From Roseiconus lacunae (lineage in GTDB: Bacteria > Planctomycetota > Planctomycetia > Pirellulales > Pirellulaceae), in NCBI RefSeq assembly GCF_008312935.1, contig NZ_VSZO01000010.1:1-64000 (forward strand): 64,000 bases of DNA. The letters run 5' to 3'. Each line of letters begins with the position of its first letter. The first letter of the stretch is position 1. The notes beneath the pieces were generated by a model. It saw nothing but the letters and a program-made list of their open reading frames with translations, was not told where the DNA came from and ran no database searches. Of the stretch, positions 26,998 through 35,192 are shown piece after piece. The position numbers were made by a program, and so were the translations under genes.

Positions 26998-28401
26998 TCA
27001 GAACTGAATCTGATATTTGCTTGTCATCTGACGACGAGTTTCCGCGGTGAGCTTGTCGATCTGATTGAGCGTGTTGCGATAGTCGCCGTAGGCATTGCCT
27101 TGTGCCATCGCGGTCGTAACACGCTGATAGTCGGCACTGTTGTGGTAGTTGTAATAACCGTAGCCGTCGTTGTAGTAACCGTTATCGAGACTTTGCTGAG
27201 CCTTGATTTTGCCAGCCTGAATATTTGTCTGACGGACATTGATGGCATTGCCACGAAGCAATTCAGCAACGTTGGTTCCGTACTGCACCATCTCCGGGGC
27301 AACATTCAGCGTGCCGAGTTCATCGATTTGACGAGCACGGCGATCATTCCAACTGGCCATCGCGCCGGTGGTTTGCGACTTATGGTCACGAGTCCGTTCG
27401 ACGATCGCATTGACTTCATCGAAGTAATGCTTGGTGGTGTACGCTTCCTGGGCTTTCTTGTCGTCCTGAAGCATCGGGCGTGAAGCGGCACGCTCGGCTT
27501 GACTTTGCAAACTGAAAATGCCCATCAATCCGCTCAGCGTTGCATGGGTGACGGGACCTTGTAACGCCAGCGAATTGTCTTTGACGGTCACCTTCCAGGT
27601 CTTCACCTCTGGAGCTGCCAGACCATTCTTTTCCAAGATCTCGGCAAGCATTTCGGGTGCGATCAACTTCAACGAAGCGGGTGACTTTGAAAACTCAAAC
27701 TTCACGATGCACTGTTGCAAACTCTGCCGACCGACGATCACGCTAAAGCCTTCCATCGACGCCAGAATACTTGCGACTGACTCGGGAGGGTTACTCTTGA
27801 GTGATTCGATCGTCGCCAAACGAGTGGCGAGTGGAACCGGCGAGAGAACATTCTTCAACTCCACCGCCATCATGAATGACAAATACGATTCGGGCTGATT
27901 GGCATGCGATGTCAAAAATGGTGTGTATTGCACATCCATACTCGGCGTCAGCCATTTTCCGAGCAGTGACCGATCGGCGGGCCGCAGAATCCCCAGCCGT
28001 TCGGGATGATCTTTTAGGGGAACGAGATAGGACTGATTCGGAGAGTGCACCACCTCGCGTCCTTCCACGGTATCGACGTAGCCGCCGACGGATTTGACCA
28101 AGCTATCCGTTGGGACTGGCTGGCTTAGTACCGCGTAACCGGCTTCCCACTTAGGGCGGAAATCAGAGAGGTTTAGATCCGAAATGAACCAAACCTCTTT
28201 GACTACTTTGGACGCCTTGTTTTTGAACCCTGCTTCGTCCATCAAGCGGTTCAGTGATTCGACATGCACATACCCAATCGCGTTCGCCGCCGAGGGAGAC
28301 CGGTCGAGCAGCAACGCAATCTTTTCTTTTTCCTGGGCGTGACCGACCGGGACCGAACAGAAGAGGAGGAGGGCCGTGCAGAGAAAAGCTCGGGTTTGCA
28401 T
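26998..28401 (-). CDS. Exported protein of unknown function with a Tyr/Asn/Gly-rich tail
   Basis: The start is the ATG at 28401, giving 467 residues with a signal peptide ending near VPVGHAQ. The first 300 residues are a mixed alpha/beta domain (IALLLDRSPSAANAIGYVHV, FSVIVGRQSLQQCIVKFEFS) that resembles planctomycete-only exported proteins; I recognise no named family. A helical, Gln/Arg/Ala-rich region follows, then a short aromatic low-complexity block (NGYYNDGYGYYNYHNSADY) near residue 420, and a basic C-terminus. It has its own terminator and stands alone. The tyrosine-rich block may be disordered or adhesive. No function can be assigned. Confidence 0.7.
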   Translation of the reverse strand: MQTRAFLCTALLLFCSVPVGHAQEKEKIALLLDRSPSAANAIGYVHVESLNRLMDEAGFKNKASKVVKEVWFISDLNLSDFRPKWEAGYAVLSQPVPTDSLVKSVGGYVDTVEGREVVHSPNQSYLVPLKDHPERLGILRPADRSLLGKWLTPSMDVQYTPFLTSHANQPESYLSFMMAVELKNVLSPVPLATRLATIESLKSNPPESVASILASMEGFSVIVGRQSLQQCIVKFEFSKSPASLKLIAPEMLAEILEKNGLAAPEVKTWKVTVKDNSLALQGPVTHATLSGLMGIFSLQSQAERAASRPMLQDDKKAQEAYTTKHYFDEVNAIVERTRDHKSQTTGAMASWNDRRARQIDELGTLNVAPEMVQYGTNVAELLRGNAINVRQTNIQAGKIKAQQSLDNGYYNDGYGYYNYHNSADYQRVTTAMAQGNAYGDYRNTLNQIDKLTAETRRQMTSKYQIQF

Positions 28402-28569
28402 TGAATCAGCTCTTTGCGCCAAGGTGTACTATGGTCTGCTGTCGGATCGAAAACGGCAGTTTAACCGTCCCTTCACACAGACCTGATCAAGATTGAGGAC
28501 TCCAAAAATTGCCGGGCATCAGTATAGACCGAGAGCGCTTCAAGTGCGCCCCTTGACGAGACGGGTTCT

Positions 28570-29334
28570 CTATTCGAATTTTTTGCGCAAGGCGCTGACA
28601 CTGACACCGGTTTGGATTTTTGCCCCACTGGTCCCGACGGTCGCCGCACCCCGAATCTTTGCCTCATGCAAGGCGATCAAACCAGCGGAACTTGCGGTGT
28701 TGCAAGGACAAAGCAATGCGGGCACCAGCAGCCGGCAGGATTCGCAGTGATACGCTGAAATCCCGTGATCGTAATTCTCCTGACCTTTTTCAATCGCCTC
28801 GGTTCGCCGCTGTGTATTGGGGTGATACCAGACTTCAGAAAGTGATGCCGTTGAAAGGTTTAAGCCGCGGCGTCGGGCCTCGAGGATCAAGTGTGGCGCC
28901 GCACAGCTTCCCATTTGCGGATGCACCCCAGGTGGACGAATCGCCTCGAGTTCCCCCACGTCGATCGGACAACCTCCCGCCGATGTGTAGGGGGGGCGAA
29001 CGTGAGGCGCGATCGAAACCTGATACCGCTGCAACGCATTGGTGTGGGCGTCACGAATGCCCAGACGTCCGAGCGGCTTGACCGCAGACTGCAAGGCGCC
29101 CGTCTTCGCACCCGAACGGCTGATCAACACGGTGTGACCTTGCATCAGAACGCCCATCATGAATCGCTGACTCCGGCCACCGGTAATTCTCCCGGCAAGG
29201 GTCGTCGATAGCTCTGCCATCACTTGCAACGCCAATCGTCGCGCCCGAGGCTCTTCACGCATGCGGTGTCGTTGACCACACAACGGACAAGGATCGTTGC
29301 CATAGGTTAAAAACATTGCCGGACCTCGACCCAT
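28570..29334 (-). CDS. Putative deaminase-like zinc-binding protein
   Basis: The 254-residue protein starts with YGNDPCPLCGQRHRM, a short CxxC knuckle. Its second half reads like the nucleic-acid deaminase fold: a strand VLISRSG, then MGSCAAPHLILEARRRG (C144) and YHCESCRLLVPALLCPC (C197, C200), which would supply the three zinc cysteines. In known YwqJ-like deaminases the first motif is C-A-E, with Glu the proton shuttle; here that position is Ala, so activity is doubtful. The family match is from memory of motif order only. It could instead be an unrelated zinc protein. There is no signal peptide or toxin leader, and no immunity gene is evident nearby. Confidence 0.5.
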   Translation of the reverse strand: MGRGPAMFLTYGNDPCPLCGQRHRMREEPRARRLALQVMAELSTTLAGRITGGRSQRFMMGVLMQGHTVLISRSGAKTGALQSAVKPLGRLGIRDAHTNALQRYQVSIAPHVRPPYTSAGGCPIDVGELEAIRPPGVHPQMGSCAAPHLILEARRRGLNLSTASLSEVWYHPNTQRRTEAIEKGQENYDHGISAYHCESCRLLVPALLCPCNTASSAGLIALHEAKIRGAATVGTSGAKIQTGVSVSALRKKFE

Positions 29335-29649
29335 TTACTGAGACCATTGGAAGCTGAGCGCAGGTTTGCTCCAGAGCAGATCAACTCAGTATAGCGACTC
29401 CCCTCCCCCGAAACGTGGCGGCACGTTCTGCGTCGCCCAATGCCGATGAACGCAGCGACGCCCCATGTCCGCAACGAGAGGTGGTGCCTCAGTACCAGCG
29501 GTGCGTTCTGCCGATGGCGCAAAAAATAACCGGTAGCAACAAGACGCTACCGGTTATTAAATGACCTAAACGACCGCCGGGGATTTTCATCCTACAGCCG
29601 ATCGATGGCGTTGAGTTAGTTGATGTTCGTCAACTTTGCTTGATCCAAC
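29335..29649. other. Intergenic region downstream of glutamine synthetase
   Basis: These 315 bp lie between two minus-strand genes. They hold the terminator of the glutamine synthetase gene (29521-29558) and about 180 bp that must contain the promoter of the deaminase-like gene. No repeat copy or additional gene is seen. Confidence 0.5.
29521..29558 (-). terminator. Rho-independent terminator of glnII
   Basis: On the minus strand, a perfect 13-bp stem (AATAACCGGTAGC, 8-nt loop, GCTACCGGTTATT) runs into six T residues. It lies about 90 bp after the glutamine synthetase stop. Confidence 0.88.
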
Positions 29650-30669
29650 TTACGCAGGAACCGAGGCGCTCTTGACCGTTGCGATGATCGCACTGGCGAC
29701 CATGTACGGGTCGGCGTTGGACGCGGGACGTCGGTCTTCCAACCAACCTTTCCAGCCGTTTTCGACGGTAGCGATCGGAATTCGAATCGAAGCGCCACGG
29801 TCAGAGACACCGTAGCTGAACTTATCGATCGACTGTGTTTCGTGCAGACCGGTCAGGCGTTGGTCATTGTCGGCACCGTAGACATCGATGTGTTCTTTGA
29901 TGCGTGGTTCGAACGCTTGGCAGATCGCTTCGTAAACTTCTTGGCTTCCGCAGGTTCGGAGCACTTCGTTGGAGAAGTTCGCGTGCATCCCGCTACCGTT
30001 CCAGTCGCCTTGAACCGGCTTGCAGTGCCAGTTGATCGACATGCCGTGAGCTTCGGCAACACGTTCGAGCAAGTAGCGAGACAACCAGATTTCGTCGCCG
30101 GCGTCTTTCGCACCTTTGGAGAAACACTGAAACTCCCACTGACCCATCATCACTTCGGCGTTGATGCCTTCGACGTTCAAGCCGGCTTGCAGACAGAGTT
30201 CGAGATGCTCCTCGACGACTTCACGTCCGACCGCTTTTCCGGTACCGACGCTGCAGTAGTACGGACCTTGGGGTCCGGGGTAGCCTTCCGCTGGGAATCC
30301 GATCGGTTTATTCGTGTCGGGATTCCACAGGGTGTATTCCTGCTCAAAGCCGAACCAAAAATCGCCGTCGTCATCATCGATGGTCGCGCGACCGTTGGTA
30401 CGGTGCGGGGTCCCGTCGGCGTTGAGAACTTCGCACATCACGAGGAAGCCCGTCCCAAGGCGACCCGGATCGGGGATCACCTTGACCGGTTTAAGCAAGC
30501 AGTCGGACGAACCGCCAGGAGCCTGCTCGGTCGAGGATCCGTCGAAGGACCAGAGCGGCGCGTCTTCGACATTGCCGCTGAAATCGCCTACGATTTTGGT
30601 CTTACTTCGCAGACTTTGAGTCGGTTGATAACCATCCAACCAGACGTATTCCAACTTGCATTTGGTCAT
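29650..30669 (-). CDS. glnII: Glutamine synthetase, type II (eukaryote-like)
   Basis: From the ATG at 30669, preceded by AGGGAGA, the protein has 339 residues, the normal length for GSII and much shorter than GSI. Characteristic motifs are YVWLDGYQPTQSLRSKT, the DGSSTEQAPG active-site loop, FGFEQEYTLW with the metal-binding Glu, NAEVMMGQWEFQ, WNGSGMHANFS (ammonium/ATP site), and SDRGASIRIP. It condenses glutamate and ammonia with ATP in the cytoplasm. GSII lacks the adenylylation site of GSI, so control is probably transcriptional. It stands alone, with its own terminator, and no PII or GlnD gene is near. The frame extends 29 codons upstream, but without homology. Confidence 0.95.
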   Translation of the reverse strand: MTKCKLEYVWLDGYQPTQSLRSKTKIVGDFSGNVEDAPLWSFDGSSTEQAPGGSSDCLLKPVKVIPDPGRLGTGFLVMCEVLNADGTPHRTNGRATIDDDDGDFWFGFEQEYTLWNPDTNKPIGFPAEGYPGPQGPYYCSVGTGKAVGREVVEEHLELCLQAGLNVEGINAEVMMGQWEFQCFSKGAKDAGDEIWLSRYLLERVAEAHGMSINWHCKPVQGDWNGSGMHANFSNEVLRTCGSQEVYEAICQAFEPRIKEHIDVYGADNDQRLTGLHETQSIDKFSYGVSDRGASIRIPIATVENGWKGWLEDRRPASNADPYMVASAIIATVKSASVPA

Positions 30670-31620
30670 GAAAAAGATTCTCCCTAGGTGAATCAAACGA
30701 GTGGACCATTGAAGATGCAATCGGCTCGCGCCGTGATGCAACTTCGCTTCTACCAATGTCTACCTAACGCGCCCAAGCAAACGCGATCGACGGGCCGCTT
30801 TCAGCCGAAGCTTCGCAGACCCAACGACCTTGCCGCTCGGTCAGCCCAGCGAGCAAGTGGAACCAACCGCCTCTGAGCAACTACCGACCTTGATCCGCAA
30901 CGAGGCTGGCACACTCCCGAAAGGGGCTGCCAACCTTCAAAACGTCCAAGGTTCACGAAGACCGGGCTCCTGCTTCGTCTCCGTGTGCCGGCCCTTTGAC
31001 AGGCCTCTTTGCCGTGGTGCCGTTTTCGCCAACACCGCCACGCATTCTACTTGCGGGGCGTACAGAAAAACAGCTCTCGTGCAGGTAACACTTCTACCAC
31101 GAATGCAACTTTTCGTCACCCCTCACCCACCGTTTAGTGCCACCGAATCACCCAACACCAGACGCCCAATGGCCGTTCGTAACGCGGCCGCACGAGTTCA
31201 ATCCAGATTGCCCCCAGCCAACTTCAGACGCATTGCGGCAATGGGGTTCGCTGAAGCGAGAAGTCACAAACTGTACCGACGGGGATTTAGACGCCAACAA
31301 CTCCCGATTGCGGCGTACCATCGATCGAACTCAGCGTCTCCTGCAAGACGACTTTCACCAGCGTTTTCCACAGGGAACCACTGTCCCGCTGTTATTCCGA
31401 TTTGTCACCGCCTACGGTGCTAATCAAATCTGCCTTTTCTTCACCATGACCGTTTGAAATCCCGCCGGTAGCGGACTTCGCGATCCTTAACGGTTGGGAA
31501 GGGAATTCGGATTGGTCTAAAATACCCCGATGATGGTCGACTCCTGGTAAAGACGATCGCCAGATGAATTGCTGACACGGATCGAAATCACTCCGGACGC
31601 GTCCCCATGGAGAGAATCGC
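30670..31620. other. Long divergent intergenic region (951 bp)
   Basis: Nothing recognisable is encoded between glnII (leftward) and nfeD (rightward). A plus-strand frame of about 197 codons (30830-31423) is Arg/Pro-rich and lacks any domain; I treat it as chance. No tRNA, terminator or palindrome copy was found. A possible nfeD promoter is noted separately. The unusual length leaves room for a small RNA, but I see no structure that proves one. Confidence 0.5.
31494..31523 (+). promoter_or_regulatory. Possible sigma-70-type promoter of nfeD
   Basis: TTGGGA (31494-31499) and TAAAAT (31518-31523) are separated by 18 bp, close to the housekeeping consensus, and lie about 100 bp upstream of the start codon. 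This is a weak match in a region with no other candidate. Confidence 0.25.
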
Positions 31621-33333
31621 ATGTTGCGCCCACCGCTCACCACCGCAAATAACCGACCGATCGATCGCCTCGCGGGCGGCGGATTCCTTCGGCTTTTTGT
31701 CTGCCTAGCCGTTTGTGGATTCATCACCGGCGGCGCTGACCTCCGAATCACTCACGCACAATCGACGCCTGATGCGGCATCGTCCGATGCCCGATCTGCC
31801 GAGAGCCAACCTGCGGCATCCCTACCAGATGAAGCTCCGGCAGATGAAGCTCCGATGGGCCCAACCGCTGCCGTGCAGACCGATCTCGCGGTCTCGGGTA
31901 ATCCCAAGTCGCCTCGAAAGGCGGTCGTGATCCCCTTTCACAGCGACATCAACCCGATGAGCACTGCGCTGCTCACCCGCAAATTCGAGTCGGCGATCGA
32001 GAGTGGCGCCGAAGTCGTGATCTTTGACATTCATTCCCCCGGCGGCATGGTTTTCTATACCTTCCAGATCATGGACATGATCCAAGATGCCAAGGGGATC
32101 GAAACGGTCGCGTTTATTCAAAAAGATGCGATCAGTGGTGCGGCATTGATCGCACTGGCCTGTGACAAAATCTACATGATGCCTCACGCGCGAATGGGCG
32201 ATGCGGGTGTGATCGAGATGGGCGAGGACGGTGCGTTCCGCTACACCGTTGCGAAGCTCCGTAGCCCGGTCGCCCAAAAAGCCCGCGACACCGCCGAAGC
32301 AACGGGGCGACCGATCGCACTGGCCGAAAAGATGACCGACAAGGACCTCGTCGTCTTTCGCGCGGTCAACAAGAATGACGGCACCGTTCGCTACATCAGT
32401 GACCGAGAATGGGAATCGATGGCCGATACCGACCTGTGGGAACGTGGTAAACCCATTCGCGAAGCCGGCAAGGAAATGTTCTTTATCGCCAACGGAAAAC
32501 GCTGTGTCGAACTTGGCATGGCCGATCGTGTGGTAAACGACCTCGATGAACTCGCCGAAGACTTACAAGTAGAAACGCCGGTCATGGTCTTGGACCGAAC
32601 CGCCGTCGATGTCGCCATCGTCATCCTCAATCACTGGTTTGTGACATTGCTGCTGTTGATCATCGGATTGGTCGCCCTGGTCATCGAATTGAGTGCTCCG
32701 GGAATGGGGATCGGTGGACTGATTTCGACGCTCTGCTTTGGATTATTTTTCTGGAGCCGATTCCTGGGCGGAACGGCCGGTTGGCTCGAAGTCACGTTGT
32801 TTGTTTTGGGGATCGTATTCATCGGGTTCGAAATCTTCGTCATTCCCGGTTTCGGAGTCGCCGGAGTCGGCGGGGTTGGCTTGCTACTGACGTCGCTGGT
32901 GATGGCTTCACGACGCTTCCTGATCCCACAGAACAGCGCTGATGCGATCAGCCTCGGTTGGGATGTGTTGACCGTCCTGGGCGCCTTTGTTGGATTTCTT
33001 GTCGCGATGCTTTTCTTGGCAAAACACATCGGTGACATACCGGGACTTGGACGTCTGACTCTCAAGCCACAATTGGCTTTCGACGGACTCCAGGCTTCCG
33101 AACATCAAGACGTTGGCTCGTCCGATTCAAGCTTGCCGGGCTGGCAGCGTGTCGAAGTCGGAGAGATCGGGACCTCGGCCGGGGCATTGCGACCCGGCGG
33201 CAAGATTGACATGGGTGATTATTTTGTCGACGTTGTTTCCGAAGGCGACTTCATCGAAAACGGACAACGGGTACAAATCATCGCCAAGCAAGGCACCCGA
33301 ATTGTCGTGCGCCAGATTCAGGAAGAATCCTGA
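31621..33333 (+). CDS. nfeD: NfeD-family membrane-bound ClpP-class serine protease
   Basis: The 570-residue protein has a signal or anchor segment (about 22-38), a Pro/Ala-rich linker, and a ClpP-like periplasmic domain (about 100-310). This includes DIHSPGG at 136-142 (oxyanion region) and the likely nucleophile S172 in ISGAALIALACDKIYM. Four to five membrane helices follow (about 330-470), then a C-terminal OB-fold (about 505-565). This is the long NfeD architecture, thought to act with SPFH/stomatin-type proteins in membrane quality control. No SPFH gene lies next to it here. The order protease, membrane, OB is complete, with no sign of truncation. Confidence 0.88.
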   Translation: MLRPPLTTANNRPIDRLAGGGFLRLFVCLAVCGFITGGADLRITHAQSTPDAASSDARSAESQPAASLPDEAPADEAPMGPTAAVQTDLAVSGNPKSPRKAVVIPFHSDINPMSTALLTRKFESAIESGAEVVIFDIHSPGGMVFYTFQIMDMIQDAKGIETVAFIQKDAISGAALIALACDKIYMMPHARMGDAGVIEMGEDGAFRYTVAKLRSPVAQKARDTAEATGRPIALAEKMTDKDLVVFRAVNKNDGTVRYISDREWESMADTDLWERGKPIREAGKEMFFIANGKRCVELGMADRVVNDLDELAEDLQVETPVMVLDRTAVDVAIVILNHWFVTLLLLIIGLVALVIELSAPGMGIGGLISTLCFGLFFWSRFLGGTAGWLEVTLFVLGIVFIGFEIFVIPGFGVAGVGGVGLLLTSLVMASRRFLIPQNSADAISLGWDVLTVLGAFVGFLVAMLFLAKHIGDIPGLGRLTLKPQLAFDGLQASEHQDVGSSDSSLPGWQRVEVGEIGTSAGALRPGGKIDMGDYFVDVVSEGDFIENGQRVQIIAKQGTRIVVRQIQEES

Positions 33334-33407
33334 TACTTCGACGCACGACATTGACGTGTCACAAAGAACAACCAGTGCTCCGCCAAGACCGAAAGTTCGG
33401 TTCGGCT

Positions 33408-33489
33408 TATCAGCCAACGGGCGTTTGCCCCGGTGGTTGCACCGAAACCGTGGCGAACGCCATACGGCCAATCCTCATTTCAGAGGTTG
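33408..33489 (-). repeat. Intergenic palindromic element, copy C (full length)
   Basis: On the minus strand it runs from CAACCTCTGAAATGAGGATT through GGCGTTCGCCACGGTTTCGG and CAACCACCGGGGCAAACGCC to CGTTGGCTGATA. The outer AACCTC(T/A)GAA leader is shared with copies B and D. The arms pair imperfectly around a GGTGCA loop. It lies between convergent genes. Confidence 0.82.
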
Positions 33490-33520
33490 ACGAAGCCCGA
33501 GGGCAGATCGAAGTAATCAC

Positions 33521-34972
33521 CTAGGCAGGCGGCAGCCCCACACTATCACGGCGGGCGGTGACGAAACGATACTCCGCCAACGTAGGATCACCGTCATCCA
33601 AGACATCCCCTGCGGTCACTTGCCGATCAAGAACCAAGCCGCATTGGCCTAGAAAGTCATCGATGTTTTTCGGACCATGGATAAACTTCTCTCCGATCCC
33701 TTCCATCTGATCGATGAATGCCTGGATGTTAGGATCGCCGGTGCTGGAGTCGATCACAGCCGGTGTCACACAGTCCATCCAGAGTCGACTTGCTGGGTTC
33801 TTGAGCGACCGCATGACTGATGACAAAAGCTTGACATTTTGTTCATGATCGAAATACATCGAGCAACCTTCATAGATCACCAGTGTCGCCGCCGTCTGCG
33901 AAAACGCGAAGTGATTTCGAAGCTTGCTGCCAATATCCATTCGCAGAAAATCAGCCGCTAGCTGATATCGTTCGGGTGCCTGATGAACACCACCGATCTG
34001 CGTCTCCATTCGCCCGATGACATGCTGGCGTTCGGTCAGCATGTCAGGGAGATCGAGTTCAAAGACCGTTGCCCCTTGCAGTGCATTGGAAAGACGAAAC
34101 GGCCGCATGTCCAATCCCGCGCCGAGCATAATCAATTGCTCGATCTCCGGCATCGATTGCAAGACTTCATCAGCATTGCTTGTCCGCGCGGCGACCATCG
34201 CTTGAAGTTGTGGCAATACTTTTTGTAGCCGCTCGGCTTGTAGTATTCCGTGCGTTCCGGCGGCAAACATATCATGTCCGCCATCGACTCGTATCCTTGT
34301 CCCATCATCACGGTTGATCCAGTGTCCCTGGTTTTGGCCTGACTTGGCACGAAGTCCTGAGATGATACGCGCGGACTTCTTGATATTCAACTTCGCCAAC
34401 GAAGATCGTTCGCCATTGGGACGATCCCCCAACAGTTTTGCGGTCGCCTGGGCAAAGTACTTCATCTCGGCAACGGCGATTCGGTCGTTGTCTTCGGAGA
34501 AAAACTCGACCGTCAGAGTTGCGAGTACCACTCGACCACCGAAATACCGCGATTTGATTCGATCGGCGGTCTTGGCATCGATCCGACAAACGGCACGCAA
34601 ATGACTCGTACTTGGGTTTTCGTACTTTACATCCATCGACGCCAACCAAAGCGACGCGGACTGATCGGGATGCCCGCGATGGATGCCCGTCAGAGGGACG
34701 CCCGTCAACAGCGTCGTCAACGCCATGCCCCCGGTGTAGTCGGCTGACAATGAAATCAACGCCGCCTGATGAGTGCCATGTTGGTTGGTCGTCGGGACAC
34801 TTAACGGCAAGATTGACTCGCAATAGCCGCGTTCAACTTTTGTAATCCGCCAATCGGTCCACTGAAGCACCGGGACGGCCTGGTGAAGAAGTCGATTCAT
34901 CAATTCCGGATTGACGCGTTGAGCGTAATCCGACTCCCAGGTAACGGGAGTTGCTATATCGATCGCAGACAT
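33521..34972 (-). CDS. Fusion of a hotdog (PaaI/DUF4442-like) domain and an LCM-type O-methyltransferase
   Basis: The 483-residue protein has two parts. Residues of about 10-180 resemble a hotdog thioesterase-like fold (NQHGTHQAALISLSADYTGG, then VKYENPSTSHLRAVCRID). Residues of about 195-475 are a leucine-carboxyl-methyltransferase/TcmP-type SAM domain, with QLIMLGAGLDMRPFRL for SAM binding, FELDLPDML, LVIYEGCSMYF, and a late EGIGEKFIHGP. The LCM family methylates carboxyl or hydroxyl groups of small molecules or proteins. A fused hotdog domain could present or release a thioester-bound acyl substrate, but this is inference. The gene is alone, divergent from the giant hybrid kinase, and ends near palindromic copy C. 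Confidence 0.82.
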   Translation of the reverse strand: MSAIDIATPVTWESDYAQRVNPELMNRLLHQAVPVLQWTDWRITKVERGYCESILPLSVPTTNQHGTHQAALISLSADYTGGMALTTLLTGVPLTGIHRGHPDQSASLWLASMDVKYENPSTSHLRAVCRIDAKTADRIKSRYFGGRVVLATLTVEFFSEDNDRIAVAEMKYFAQATAKLLGDRPNGERSSLAKLNIKKSARIISGLRAKSGQNQGHWINRDDGTRIRVDGGHDMFAAGTHGILQAERLQKVLPQLQAMVAARTSNADEVLQSMPEIEQLIMLGAGLDMRPFRLSNALQGATVFELDLPDMLTERQHVIGRMETQIGGVHQAPERYQLAADFLRMDIGSKLRNHFAFSQTAATLVIYEGCSMYFDHEQNVKLLSSVMRSLKNPASRLWMDCVTPAVIDSSTGDPNIQAFIDQMEGIGEKFIHGPKNIDDFLGQCGLVLDRQVTAGDVLDDGDPTLAEYRFVTARRDSVGLPPA

Positions 34973-35192
34973 GAAATGCCCCCTGTGTGTTGCGAACGAG
35001 TTTTCGAGTGATTGATCCCATCATTAGGGATCAACGTCGGGCTTACCAGTCTTTGATTTGGCGGTGCGTCGTCAATGAGGGCGAACCCTCGAAGAAGTTA
35101 CGGCTTCGGTAAAGAAGCGGAGACCTACTGTTGTCTAGAGCCAACGGGTATCCGAGTAAAAACCACCCCAATGGCCCTGCAACCGCTGTTTC

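Noticed and set aside
30830-31423. 197-codon plus-strand frame in the glnII-nfeD gap
   Set aside because: It is Arg/Pro/Ser-rich, with no recognisable motif, no secondary-structure pattern and no clear ribosome-binding site.
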